Source: Arthrobacter sp. EM1 (GTDB taxonomy: Bacteria > Actinomycetota > Actinomycetes > Actinomycetales > Micrococcaceae). From it: a DNA stretch of 64,000 nt. The DNA is taken from positions 1,612,001-1,676,000 of the forward strand of contig NZ_CP124836.1 in NCBI RefSeq assembly GCF_029964055.1, given 5' to 3'. Within the stretch, counting starts at the first letter, position 1; the number at the start of each line of letters is the position of its first letter. This document shows positions 50,571 through 59,481 of this stretch, in pieces. Made by a program: the position numbers and the translations under genes. The notes below the pieces were generated by a model. The model was not told where the DNA came from and made no database searches. It worked only from the letters and a program-made list of their open reading frames with translations.

Positions 50571-52829
50571 TCACAAGCCTGGCGCTGGCGAACCGCCAGC
50601 CGGCTGGAGCCGCGCTTCGGCGGCGAGAAGGGACTCGATCATTGATGCGGGCACCGGCGGGGAGAGGAAGTAGCCCTGCCCCATCCGGCAGCCCAGGCGG
50701 CGGAGCAGGGCCAGTTGCGCGTCGTCCTGGATGCCTTCGGCGATCGCGTCAAGGTTAAGTTTGTGGGCCAGTCCCAGGATGCCTTCGAGCAGGGCCGCGG
50801 ATGCTGTGTCGGAAGCGCTGGCGGAGAGGAATGAGCGGTCGATCTTGAGGATGTCCGCAGGCAGCTCGGCGAGAGTGCTCAGCGAGGAGTAGCCGGTGCC
50901 GAAGTCGTCGATGGCGATCCGGACCCCGAAGGTCTTTAGCCGGTGGAGCGCCTGGACACCGCCGTCGATGCTGCTGGCCAGAGCCGTTTCGGTGACCTCC
51001 AGCACAATTTTGTCTGCTTCCGCAGCGGGATCCTCGAGAACACTCTCTATCCTGCCGAGGTTCCGCGGACTGGACAATTGCAGGGAGGAGAGGTTGATCG
51101 ACACCCAAAGGTCTTCGCAGTGACTGATCGAGGCCCGCCAGCGGGCGCCCTGCCGGCTCGCCGTGCTGAGCACCCAACCGCCGATCGCCTCGATATCACC
51201 GGTTTCTTCGGCAAGGGCGATGAACTGGTCCGGCTCCAGCAACCCCAGTGTGGGATGGTTCCAGCGCACCAGTGCCTCCACGCCGAGGATTCTCCCGGTG
51301 TCCAGGTCAGCGACCGGCTGATAGGCGAGTTGCAACTGCCGCTCGGGCACTGCCGCGGCCAGCGCGGCACGCAGTGCCGCACTGTGCGTCATCCTGTTAT
51401 AGCCCTCGGCATCGAAGCTCTGGAACCGCCCCTTGCCTCCTTGTTTTGCCATGTACATCGCGAAGTCGGCCTGCCGCAGCAGATCCGCGGGCTCCCCGGT
51501 TTCGGGCCGGTGAAGGGTGGCCCCCATGCTGACTGAAACCTTCAACCGGACGTCTCCGACGGCGAATGGCGACCCGAGAACGTTGTGAATCCGCTCCGCG
51601 ATCGCGGCCGTGGCGGACCCGTCGGCGTCGTCCGCTACGACGATCGCGAATTCATCGCCGCCGAGCCTGGCGGCGAGGTCGCCGGAGCGCACGCAGGCCC
51701 GCAGCCGGCCGGCCAGTTGGATAAGCAGCGCGTCGCCACCCTCGTGGCCCAGCGTGTCATTGACATCTTTGAAGTCGTCAACATCGACGATCAGAAGTCC
51801 TTCGTGCCGGGGCTTGCCTTCGGAAGCGGGCTCGAAGGAGACCGCGAGACGCTCAGTCAGCGCCGCCCGGTTGGCCAGCCCGGTGAGCGGATCGTGGGTG
51901 GCCCGGTGCGTCAGGGCCAGATGGCTGTTGTGGACAGCAGCGGCCATGGAGTTGAAGGCTTCTGCCAGTTCACCCAGTTCGTCGCGCCGGACGACGTCGA
52001 TGCGGTGGCTGTAGTCCCCGGCCTGCAGTTTAAGGACACCGACGTGCATGCCCTCGACGGGCCGGATCAGGAACTTGACCAATCTGCCGCGGAAGTAGAT
52101 GACGGCAGCCGCGGCCAAGGCGAAAAGGGCGCTGCGCGCTGCGATCACTGTCTGCTCCAGCTCAGCACTGTAGGCCAGACCGGAGTCCATCGCTTCAAGG
52201 GCCGACTGCTGGATCTCATCCAGCAGGACGCGGACCCCGGAGCCGGACATGGCAAGGGCCGGTGCGCCGGTCAGGCGGCTTGCCGTGACGCCCTGTACCT
52301 GGTTGCCCCACAGCCCAAGTGCTGCGAGACCGTCCTGCCACTGCGCTTGGGCTGTGGCGGCGGTCCCGCGCATGTCCCTCTCTGCCGGCAGGACCTGGAT
52401 CGCCTCGTCGAAGCGGCGGGACACGTCCAGTTGCTGGCGCAGGAATTCCGTGCGGTCAACCGGAGCATTGGACAGCAGCCGCTGCGCGGCCTGTTCGTGG
52501 GTATCAACTGCAGTGCGCAACTGCGCGACTGTCTCTAACGCGCTGTGGAGTCCGGCGGAAGCGTTTTGAACCTGGTCACCGACGGCCCGAACTCCGGCAA
52601 CCGTAGCGACGGCCCCCAGGAGGAGCGCCACCAGCATTACTGCGAACGCCCTGGACCATTCAGTCTTGAGGCTCCAGGTGCGCCCGGGGCGTCGGGTCGC
52701 GGTGCCTGCGGGAACAGCTTCGGTACCGGCATTGCCGGTGCCGAAGCTGTTGAGGACAACGTCCCCGTCCGGGGCAGCCCCGGCCGCCACCGCAGGCCTG
52801 TCTTCCGGCGTCGTGGTCCAGTTCCGCAT
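50571..52829 (-). CDS. Membrane GGDEF-EAL protein (cyclic-di-GMP turnover)
   Basis: The 752-aa protein has one helix at about 60-85, an extracytoplasmic four-helix-type sensor region, a second helix near 230-250, a HAMP domain (LQAGDYSHRIDVVRRDELGEL), a GGDEF domain with intact RLGGDEF (about residue 393) and an EAL domain with intact EALVRW (about 516) and the later DDFGTGYSSL motif. Both diguanylate cyclase and phosphodiesterase activity are possible. The signal sensed is unknown. Confidence 0.93.
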   Translation of the reverse strand: MRNWTTTPEDRPAVAAGAAPDGDVVLNSFGTGNAGTEAVPAGTATRRPGRTWSLKTEWSRAFAVMLVALLLGAVATVAGVRAVGDQVQNASAGLHSALETVAQLRTAVDTHEQAAQRLLSNAPVDRTEFLRQQLDVSRRFDEAIQVLPAERDMRGTAATAQAQWQDGLAALGLWGNQVQGVTASRLTGAPALAMSGSGVRVLLDEIQQSALEAMDSGLAYSAELEQTVIAARSALFALAAAAVIYFRGRLVKFLIRPVEGMHVGVLKLQAGDYSHRIDVVRRDELGELAEAFNSMAAAVHNSHLALTHRATHDPLTGLANRAALTERLAVSFEPASEGKPRHEGLLIVDVDDFKDVNDTLGHEGGDALLIQLAGRLRACVRSGDLAARLGGDEFAIVVADDADGSATAAIAERIHNVLGSPFAVGDVRLKVSVSMGATLHRPETGEPADLLRQADFAMYMAKQGGKGRFQSFDAEGYNRMTHSAALRAALAAAVPERQLQLAYQPVADLDTGRILGVEALVRWNHPTLGLLEPDQFIALAEETGDIEAIGGWVLSTASRQGARWRASISHCEDLWVSINLSSLQLSSPRNLGRIESVLEDPAAEADKIVLEVTETALASSIDGGVQALHRLKTFGVRIAIDDFGTGYSSLSTLAELPADILKIDRSFLSASASDTASAALLEGILGLAHKLNLDAIAEGIQDDAQLALLRRLGCRMGQGYFLSPPVPASMIESLLAAEARLQPAGGSPAPGL

Positions 52830-52947
52830 GATTCCGCCTCCGGCTCCGCACCGGCACGCGCCGAATCGTCAAGGAAAAGCGTATCGGAACGGGCCGCGCA
52901 AGCCATGACCTGCGTCGCTATCGGGAAAATGTGACGCGGACAGTCCG

Positions 52948-53250
52948 TCAGTTCATGCAGTCAGCGCAGTACGAGTGGCCGGATTTCTCGCGGGCCAGCT
53001 GCGAGCGGTGCCGGACCAGGAAGCACGAATAGCACATGAACTCGTCGTCTTTCTGCGGAATGACGGTGACCGTCAGTTCCTCGCCGGACAAGTCAGCGCC
53101 CGGCAATTCCACACCTTCGGAGGTGTCCGCCTCGTCGAGTTCGCGGGTTACGCTGCGCGCGTCCGGTGCGTTCGCGGAGCGAAGAGCCTCCAGCGAAGCG
53201 TTGCGGGTCTCCGCAACGTCGGATCGGACTTCGTCATAATCGGTTGCCAC
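52948..53250 (-). CDS. DUF4193 protein, paralogue 2
   Basis: This 100-aa DUF4193 protein is clearly similar to the one at 37993-38295 (both read VATDYDEVRSDV and CYSCFLVRHRSQ-AREK). It shares the acidic middle and the C-terminal four-cysteine zinc site (CYSC, YCADC). The GTG at 53250 corresponds to the paralogue's start; an ATG at 53271 would add seven residues. It is a monocistronic gene. Confidence 0.8.
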   Translation of the reverse strand: MATDYDEVRSDVAETRNASLEALRSANAPDARSVTRELDEADTSEGVELPGADLSGEELTVTVIPQKDDEFMCYSCFLVRHRSQLAREKSGHSYCADCMN

Positions 53251-53481
53251 CTGGTTGATTCTCGATTCCATAGTTCTGAGTTTCCCGGGATTGAACGGTA
53301 CAGCATCCACGTGCGCAATAGCTGCGGGCGGGCGCCCCCGGGGCAGTGACCCTCACGACACCTCCGGCTGGCCGTCACCTACATCCCGGGTGTGTAAGGA
53401 TCTTCGCCCGGATGTCATCTGCCGTTTACGCCGGGGTCTTAGCCTGATTACTTAGGCACCAGCCGCCGCAGAGGAGACGTT

Positions 53482-53748
53482 ATGGCAGATATAACCGCAG
53501 TTCTAGGAAGGCTTACGCCCGAGGAAGTTCAAGGCCTCCGGGCCTGCGGGCCGGCCGGTCACCTGCCCAGGGATCTCACGGATGCGCTTGACCGGGCAGC
53601 AGGCGGTCCTGGCTCCGGGCGGGGCTACTACGTTCCCAGCGGCAGTGTCAGCGACACGGGCAGGCCCCACCTGGTGCTGCGCAGCGACGTCTCCGATTGG
53701 CTGTTTGGAAAACCTTCCCTGCTGCCGCAGGGCACCAAAGAGAACTAG
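53482..53748 (+). CDS. Small hypothetical protein
   Basis: This 88-aa protein (MADITAVLGRLTPEEVQGLR ... GYYVPSGSVSDTGRPHLVLRSDVSDWLFGK) has a helical N-terminus, a Gly-rich middle and a short beta segment. No family is recognised. GAGGAGACGTT directly before the ATG is a near-perfect ribosome site, which supports a real gene. Confidence 0.62.
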   Translation: MADITAVLGRLTPEEVQGLRACGPAGHLPRDLTDALDRAAGGPGSGRGYYVPSGSVSDTGRPHLVLRSDVSDWLFGKPSLLPQGTKEN

Positions 53749-53814
53749 GCAACACAGCGTGCGTGCCAGCACCCTGGATCAGGGGTGTCCGTGGCTGCAG
53801 CCCGCAGGGTTCTC

Positions 53815-54318
53815 CTACTGGGTGACCCGGATGAAGAGCGGATCCATCGGCTGGCCGGCAGCGTACTGTCCGTCGAAGAGTTCGGATCCTTCCGGAGATA
53901 TGACGACGTCGATGTGATCCCACACCAGGGACCCGTCGGACTGGTTTGGTCTTGCAGGGCTGAGGAAACCAATAGTGGCGCGGTCCTGGCCGCCGCCGTC
54001 GCCGGTGCTGATGGAGAGCACTCCGCTGCCGCCCGTGAAGGTGATCCAAGGGTCCAGCAACCTGACCAAGAGCATTCCATGGTGGCCGGCGAGCCGGACG
54101 TCTCCGCGGAAGCGCAGCACTCCAGTTCCGCGCGCAACGTCGTAGTCGCAGGAACCGGGGCCGAAGCAGAAAAGCGAGTCATCGGCCTTGGCAGCCCCGC
54201 TGGTTGCTGAAACGGACCCATCAGCCAGGCTGGCGATGTAATCGATGAAGCTGCGCTTGACGCCCCAGCTGAGGCCCAGCGGGGGCAGTCGATCGGCTGG
54301 ATCGGACGCTCGGTTCAC
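53815..54318 (-). CDS. HtaA-domain protein
   Basis: The 167-aa product is essentially one HtaA domain (LSWGVKRSFIDYIASLADGSV ... GVLRFRGDVRLAGHHGMLLVRLLDPWITF). In Corynebacterium such domains bind haem at the cell surface. This protein has neither a signal peptide nor a membrane anchor from the chosen start, so a haem-uptake role is uncertain. The GTG at 54318 has AGGAGAACC upstream; the frame is open further but that part is low-complexity. Confidence 0.75.
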   Translation of the reverse strand: MNRASDPADRLPPLGLSWGVKRSFIDYIASLADGSVSATSGAAKADDSLFCFGPGSCDYDVARGTGVLRFRGDVRLAGHHGMLLVRLLDPWITFTGGSGVLSISTGDGGGQDRATIGFLSPARPNQSDGSLVWDHIDVVISPEGSELFDGQYAAGQPMDPLFIRVTQ

Positions 54319-54552
54319 GAAGGTTCTCCTGTAGGTGAAAGGCTGGTCTCCTCTGAGCCTATCGGCGGATTGCCCGGCAGCTGAACTGTGGCGCCGGGTT
54401 GCCCGGCTCCGGCGCTGTGTTGTGCCGCCGCAGCCCCACCGGTCCGGCGCTGCGGTACCTGCCCTACGTTGCGGGTACTCAGAATTCGCCCGCCTAATAC
54501 TTGGGGCCACAAGGACGTATACCCGACTTTCCACGGAACAAAGGATCGGGTA

Positions 54553-54588
54553 GTTGCACTTCTTGTTGCACCCGGATCCGCGTGCAAC
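54553..54588. promoter_or_regulatory. Palindromic operator between the htaA-like and SARP genes
   Basis: GTTGCAC (54565-54571), ten bases centred on GGATCC, and GTGCAAC (54582-54588) form a 24-bp palindrome with one mismatched pair. A further GTTGCAC half-site lies 12 bp upstream (54553-54559). The site is 106 bp before the SARP start and 247 bp before the HtaA-type start, so it could control either gene. The rest of the 375-bp gap (54319-54693) shows no ORF. Confidence 0.55.
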
Positions 54589-54693
54589 GGTTTACCTAGA
54601 AGGCCGGATGGAATTGAGTCTCAGGGGCGGATCCGAATAGCTCCTTTCGGCGCTTCCAGGCGCGATTAGTTGATAGTTGGGGAGGGGATCAAC

Positions 54694-55635
54694 GTGGAGA
54701 ATCCGAGCGAACCCACGGTGGCAATTTCGGTCCGGCTGTTCGGATCGTTCGAGGTCCGGCGAAACGGCACCGTCCTCAAAGCAGCGGACCTGGGAGGCTG
54801 CAAGCCGCGCCACATCCTGGAGATTCTCCTGCTGAACCTTGGCACACCGGTGTCAAAGGCCCGGCTTGTGGAGATCCTGTGGGGACCCCGGGCCAGCGGC
54901 GGCGCCGTCGCCACACTGGAGAGCTATGTCAGCAGCCTCCGGCGCGCGATCCAGCCAGGCAACACCAAGTCGGGCCCGCTTCGTACCGCAAACTCTGGCT
55001 ACCTGCTGGACCCGCAGCTGGTGACACTGGACTTGTTTGAGTTCCGCGAACTGCTACGCACGGCCCGGAACTCTCCGCCGGCCCAGGCGCATGCACTCTC
55101 GATGCGGGCCCTGGAACTGGCGAGGGAACCGCTGCTGGGCTTTGAACTCGCGGCCGACTGGGCGGAGGAGGCCCGGACCCGCCACGAAGCCGACAAATTG
55201 GGGGCCCAGATTCTCGCGGCTGAAACGGCTGCGTTCCTCGCTCGGCCCCAGCTCGCCATTTCACTGGCGCAGGCCGTAATCCGGTCCGAGCCGCTCAACG
55301 AACGTGCATGGACGGTCCTTGTCGCCGGATACGAGCAGGCGGGCCTGCCGGTTGAGGGCCTCTCAGCGTATGAGCGCTGCCGCCGGCTGTTCGACCGTGA
55401 CCTGGGCTGCGCTCCGGGGCCAGCCTTGCAGACTGCCCACCTGAGGCTGCTGAGGCAACAAGCCGAGGGAAACGCGGAGCTCTCGGAAGTCCTGGCAGCG
55501 GTGCTCTATCTGGGGGAGCGGCTGCATGGCTCCAAATCGGTGCAGCCTGCCGCGGCGGACTCCCGGCGCCTGCAGGAGAACGCCGGCCGGGTGCTCGGCT
55601 CTTTTATGCAACAGGCGCTGGCCATGGCGGTCTGA
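54694..55635 (+). CDS. SARP-family transcriptional regulator (BTAD domain), second copy type
   Basis: This 313-aa SARP has an OmpR-type winged helix (VRLFGSFEVRRNGTVL ... RLVEILWGPRASGGAVATLESYVSSLRRAIQ) and a BTAD domain (about 105-245, EPLNERAWTVLVAGYEQAG, YERCRRLFDRDLGCAPGPAL), followed by 60 extra helical residues. It is only distantly similar to the SARP at 7059-7820. GGAGGGG lies six bases before the GTG at 54694, which I prefer to an upstream TTG. Its target may be the divergent HtaA-type gene. Confidence 0.85.
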   Translation: MENPSEPTVAISVRLFGSFEVRRNGTVLKAADLGGCKPRHILEILLLNLGTPVSKARLVEILWGPRASGGAVATLESYVSSLRRAIQPGNTKSGPLRTANSGYLLDPQLVTLDLFEFRELLRTARNSPPAQAHALSMRALELAREPLLGFELAADWAEEARTRHEADKLGAQILAAETAAFLARPQLAISLAQAVIRSEPLNERAWTVLVAGYEQAGLPVEGLSAYERCRRLFDRDLGCAPGPALQTAHLRLLRQQAEGNAELSEVLAAVLYLGERLHGSKSVQPAAADSRRLQENAGRVLGSFMQQALAMAV

Positions 55636-55824
55636 AGTCCGCTGCGGTGCCGCCGCTTCGGGAACGCACGTGAATGAAAAGCCGCGTCGCATGCCACCGA
55701 TGAGCAGGAACGGGCGTTAGCTTCATCACGCGACGGGCATTCACCGAAAATCCGGGGGCTGCGGGCCCCATACTGGAAAAGGCCCAGCGGACCTCTTTCC
55801 TTTCCGCCCGCACGAGGACAGTTT

Positions 55825-56112
55825 ATGAAAACGATGAGTATTGCAAAAAACGCCGTCACCAGCGAGTACTTCCCCGCGGCAGCAGTGCTCGCCGGCGTGG
55901 CGGTGTTCTGGATCCTAGGACTCTGCGGGGGCCTGTCGCTGTTGAGCGACCACCAGACGCCGTTGACCACGCTTAGCTGGCTTTTGTTCGTTTATGTCGC
56001 AGCCGTCCTCACGCCGCTCGCGGGACTTCTCGCGGCTCTGGACTTGTCACGCCGCTGGCTGCGCCACCGGGCGTCGGGCGTCGCGGGGAACGCCGAAACG
56101 GCGTCAGCTTAG
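55825..56112 (+). CDS. Small two-helix membrane protein
   Basis: This 95-aa protein has two hydrophobic helices (AAAVLAGVAVFWILGLCGGL and SWLLFVYVAAVLTPLAGLL) and a basic C-terminal segment (LSRRWLRHRA). No family is recognised. GAGGACAGTTT precedes the ATG at 55825. It is probably transcribed alone. Confidence 0.6.
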   Translation: MKTMSIAKNAVTSEYFPAAAVLAGVAVFWILGLCGGLSLLSDHQTPLTTLSWLLFVYVAAVLTPLAGLLAALDLSRRWLRHRASGVAGNAETASA

Positions 56113-56125
56113 CCCCCGGGCCGCG

Positions 56126-56746
56126 CTACTCGAAGCGTGCGGGGTCACCCATGCCGCGCCGGACGATTTCGGCAGTGCCGCTGGAATAGTCGATGACTGT
56201 GGTCGGCTCCGCGCCGCAATCGCCGGAGTCGATGACGGCGTCGACCACGTGCTCAAGCCGTTCCTTGATTTCCCAGCCCTGGGTCAGCGGCTCTTCCTCG
56301 TCCGGCAGCAACAGCGTGCTGGAGAGCAACGGCTCGCCAAGTTCGGCGAGCAAAGCCTGGACAACCCGGTTGTCCGGGATACGCACCCCCACCGTCTTCT
56401 TTTTCGGGTGCAGCAGGCGCTTGGGAACCTCTTTGGTGGCGGGCAGGATAAAGGTGTAGCTTCCCGGCGTGACGGCCTTGATGCTCCGGAACACGTCGTT
56501 GTCGATCTGCACGAATTGGCCCAACTGGGCAAAGTCCTTGCAGACCAGCGTGAAGTGGTGTTTGTCATTGAGGTGGCGGATAGTCCTGATCCGGTCCAGC
56601 GCTTCCTTGTTGCCCAGCTGAGCACCGAGCGCGTAGCAGGAATCGGTGGGGTACGCGATCAGCCCGCCGGACCGGATCATTTCCACCGCCTGGCTGATGG
56701 AGCGCGCCTGGGGGTTTTCTGGGTGAACATCGAAGTATCTCGCCAT
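56126..56746 (-). CDS. YciO/Sua5-type threonylcarbamoyl-AMP synthase-like protein
   Basis: The 206-aa YrdC-fold protein (GGLIAYPTDSCYALGAQLGN, IRTIRHLNDKHHFTLVCKD, GSYTFILPATKEVP, VGVRIPDN) lacks the C-terminal Sua5 domain and is closest to the YciO type. Sua5/YrdC enzymes make the threonylcarbamoyl adenylate for t6A tRNA modification; YciO paralogues may have a weaker or different activity. It reads toward the small membrane protein gene. Confidence 0.88.
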   Translation of the reverse strand: MARYFDVHPENPQARSISQAVEMIRSGGLIAYPTDSCYALGAQLGNKEALDRIRTIRHLNDKHHFTLVCKDFAQLGQFVQIDNDVFRSIKAVTPGSYTFILPATKEVPKRLLHPKKKTVGVRIPDNRVVQALLAELGEPLLSSTLLLPDEEEPLTQGWEIKERLEHVVDAVIDSGDCGAEPTTVIDYSSGTAEIVRRGMGDPARFE

Positions 56747-56866
56747 GGCACGAGCTTACCGCCGCCGGTGGCTGGACCGCCTGCCGCAGGGCCCGTGAGT
56801 CATCTTCCGGTCCGCTGGCGGCAGGGTCGGATCGATCCCACGCGGGTGAATGCCAGCTCCGGGCTC

Positions 56867-57553
56867 TTATACAGCGAAAGCCGCGAACATAACTGCCATC
56901 GAAACCGCGGACACAAGTTCCAGGAACGGCGCGCCGCTGCCCGTCCGGTTGCGGCGTCGGGCGCGCCGGAGCAGGAGCACGCCCCACACGGCGCCGGCCG
57001 CCCCGAAGGCTACCGCCAGGACGGGAGCGGACAGGCTTGTCCATTCCGGCAGCGCGGCCGGAAAGGACCCTGCCAGCGACGGCCGCGCACTGGGGCCACC
57101 GTGGTGCGCCGCCAGGTCCGCAAGGCCGGCGGCCGTCGGAGCGGCCGGTGTCCGGTGGGTGCCGCGTAAGTCCATGACCGCCAGCATGTAGGCCATGGCA
57201 GCCATGGTTAGGGCGTTGTACAGCAACCTGCCACGGCTGGCTTCGCCCTCGCGGCGGCCGTGCCATGGTCCGGCGGCGGTGACGTTCAGTACGGCGAGTA
57301 CCATGGGGCGCCGGGAGACGGCGCGGAGCACGAACCACCAGGCGGCAAGGCCAAAGACCATAATCTGGGGGAGCGCGGGCCACCGGTCCCCGGAAGCAAG
57401 CATGGCCGCCATGGCCGCCAGCATCGCGGCATGGAGGCAATATTCAACCCTAGTGGCCGGTGGCGACTTGCGGCTGGCCTGAAAAACCGCGAACAGCGAC
57501 GCTGCCAGCAGCAGTGCCGTCAGCCCCCAGCGCGCGACGTCGTTAGCGATCAA
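56867..57553 (-). CDS. DUF5134-like membrane protein
   Basis: This membrane protein of about 228 aa has six or seven helices; the first reads ARWGLTALLLAASLFAVFQASRKSP and later helices contain MLAAMAAMLASGD and ALTMAAMAYMLAVMDL, a Met-rich pattern seen in DUF5134 proteins. The function is unknown; His and Met residues in the helices could bind metal. No ATG is available at the start. I use the TTG at 57553; an ATT overlapping the preceding stop is the other candidate. Confidence 0.65.
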   Translation of the reverse strand: MIANDVARWGLTALLLAASLFAVFQASRKSPPATRVEYCLHAAMLAAMAAMLASGDRWPALPQIMVFGLAAWWFVLRAVSRRPMVLAVLNVTAAGPWHGRREGEASRGRLLYNALTMAAMAYMLAVMDLRGTHRTPAAPTAAGLADLAAHHGGPSARPSLAGSFPAALPEWTSLSAPVLAVAFGAAGAVWGVLLLRRARRRNRTGSGAPFLELVSAVSMAVMFAAFAV

Positions 57554-57563
57554 CGGAGCCCGG

Positions 57564-58691
57564 TCAATGCTGCTCTTCGTGGTGAATGCGTTCCTCGAGT
57601 TGCCGAAGTGCTGCCCCGCTGCCGCCCCACTGCTTGGCAATGAACTCGGCAGCGATGGACACCGCTGTCTCCTCGGGAGTCCGCGCGCCAAGGTCGAGTC
57701 CCACGGGGCTGTGCAGCCGCGCCAGCGCTTCCTCGTCCACTCCCGCCTCACGCAGCCTCGCGACCCGATGGTCATGGGTCCGGCGCGAACCCATGGCACC
57801 AATAAAAGCCACGGGCCGGCCGCGCAGGGCAACGTCCAACAGTGGAATATCGAACTTCGGATCGTGGGTCAGAACGCACATCACGGTGCGCTCATCCACC
57901 AGGTCCTGTTCCAGCTGCTCGGCGAGGTAGCGGTGCGGCCAGGCGTTGATGACCTCTGCGGCGTCGGGAAAGCGGGCGGGCGTAACGAAAATGGCCCTCG
58001 CATCGCACACCGTGACGCGGTAGCCGAGAAAGGTCCCCAACCGGGCCAGCGCAGAAGCGAAATCGATCGCGCCGAAAATGAGCATTCGCGGCGGCGGCGC
58101 GTAGCTCGCGAAGAAGACCCGCATCCCGGTGTCCAGCCGCTCGCCATCGGGGCCGTAGCTCAGGATGCCGGAGCGTCCCGCGGCGAGCAGGCCCTGGGTG
58201 TCATCGCCCACGGCATGATTTGCCCGCCCGGACCCGAGGTCGCCTTCGAAACCGTCGGACCGCACAATCAGGTGCCGGCCCAGCCAGCTGCTGTCCGGGT
58301 GTTCGATCACTGTCGCGACCCCGACGCGCCGTCCGTCGTCGATGTCCTGCCTGACGGCGTCGAGTTCGGCGAAGCGTTGCCGGGAAACCGGCTCCACGAA
58401 GATGTCGATAATCCCGCCGCAGCTCAGACCGACGGCGAACGCGTCGTCGTCACTGATCCCGTAGCGCACCAGGACGGGAGTGCCGTCCTGCCTGACCTGC
58501 GTGGCCAGCTCGTACACAGCACCTTCGACGCAGCCGCCGGAGACCGAGCCGGCTGCCGTCCCCTCAGCCGTGACAAGCATGGACGCCCCAGGGAGGCGGG
58601 GGGCTGACTCGAACGTGCCCACCACCGTGGCGAGGCCGGCGGTGTCACCCCTCCGCCAGCCCGTCATCATGGCCGCCAGGACATCACGCAC
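57564..58691 (-). CDS. XdhC/CoxI-family molybdenum hydroxylase maturation protein
   Basis: The 375-aa protein has the N-terminal XdhC domain (GSVSGGCVEGAVYELA, then LSCGGIIDIFVEP) and a C-terminal Rossmann domain (RMLIFGAIDFASALA, GAMGSRRTHDHRVARL, GLDLGARTPEETAVSI). XdhC proteins bind the molybdenum cofactor, assist its sulfuration and insert it into xanthine-dehydrogenase-type enzymes. It overlaps the coxG-like stop by eight bases, within the CO-dehydrogenase-type operon. Confidence 0.9.
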   Translation of the reverse strand: MRDVLAAMMTGWRRGDTAGLATVVGTFESAPRLPGASMLVTAEGTAAGSVSGGCVEGAVYELATQVRQDGTPVLVRYGISDDDAFAVGLSCGGIIDIFVEPVSRQRFAELDAVRQDIDDGRRVGVATVIEHPDSSWLGRHLIVRSDGFEGDLGSGRANHAVGDDTQGLLAAGRSGILSYGPDGERLDTGMRVFFASYAPPPRMLIFGAIDFASALARLGTFLGYRVTVCDARAIFVTPARFPDAAEVINAWPHRYLAEQLEQDLVDERTVMCVLTHDPKFDIPLLDVALRGRPVAFIGAMGSRRTHDHRVARLREAGVDEEALARLHSPVGLDLGARTPEETAVSIAAEFIAKQWGGSGAALRQLEERIHHEEQH

Positions 58692-59481
58692 GGTCGGACT
58701 TCAGCCTGCCAATCGCCCGGATCAGGCGGAACGCCGAGAGCCGCCCGGCCACGTAGGAGATGCACGCCACCACGGCTACAAGTGCCAGCACCTTGACAGG
58801 GCTGGAGAGCTGATCCGTTGCAATGCCCTTGGCGAGGCTGAGTGCGTCCAAACTGCCGGCGGTGGCAGATGCCGGGGCGGTTGTCGGGGCAGGCGCGCCC
58901 GCTGCTGGCACGGCGCCCGGCCGCAGTCCCGGAAGTTCCGACGACGGCGCCGGGGCCACCGCTGCGGCCCCGGCTTCCGGGGCGGCCACCGGTCCGGGGA
59001 CCCCGTCTGCCGGAACGGTGCCGGGCGCGGCGGGCGCGGCGATCATGGCCTGCAGATTGCTGGCGAAGAGGGTCATCATCTGTTCGGTGACGCTGCCGAT
59101 CACACCCTTGCCCATCGCGGCGGCCTTGCCGGAAAGCGATAGCTCGGCCTTGACTGTCCCTCGGGTTGTGCCGCCTGCCTCTTCCGTCAGAAGCAGCGTC
59201 ACTGTGGCTTCGGCGGTGCCCTGGCCGCGGGTTTCCTGGGCTTTTCCGCCGAGTACGGCACGGTGTTCGCCGGCATTGCGCTCGATCACGTTGAGCAGGC
59301 CTTTGTACTGCATGTTAACCGGGCCCAGTTTCACGCCCATGCCCACCTGGTAGGCGTCGTCGGAGAGTTTGTTCAGGATTTTGGCGCCTGGGACGCAGCC
59401 AGCCACACGTTCAAAGTCCATAATGGTGTCCCAGACGGTGCCGATCGGTGCTACGACCGCAAAGGTGCTGTCTATTTGCAT
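58684..59481 (-). CDS. coxG: CoxG-like SRPBCC protein with C-terminal membrane anchor
   Basis: In this 265-aa protein residues 1-150 are the CoxG SRPBCC domain (MQIDSTFAVVAPIGTVWDTIMDFERVAGCVPGAKI). A Pro/Ala-rich linker follows, then a hydrophobic C-terminal segment (VKVLALVAVVACISYVAGRL) with a basic tail. In CO-oxidising bacteria CoxG recruits the dehydrogenase to the membrane and handles quinone. The visible anchor fits that. Its ATG overlaps the coxE-like stop. Confidence 0.9.
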   Translation of the reverse strand: MQIDSTFAVVAPIGTVWDTIMDFERVAGCVPGAKILNKLSDDAYQVGMGVKLGPVNMQYKGLLNVIERNAGEHRAVLGGKAQETRGQGTAEATVTLLLTEEAGGTTRGTVKAELSLSGKAAAMGKGVIGSVTEQMMTLFASNLQAMIAAPAAPGTVPADGVPGPVAAPEAGAAAVAPAPSSELPGLRPGAVPAAGAPAPTTAPASATAGSLDALSLAKGIATDQLSSPVKVLALVAVVACISYVAGRLSAFRLIRAIGRLKSDRA

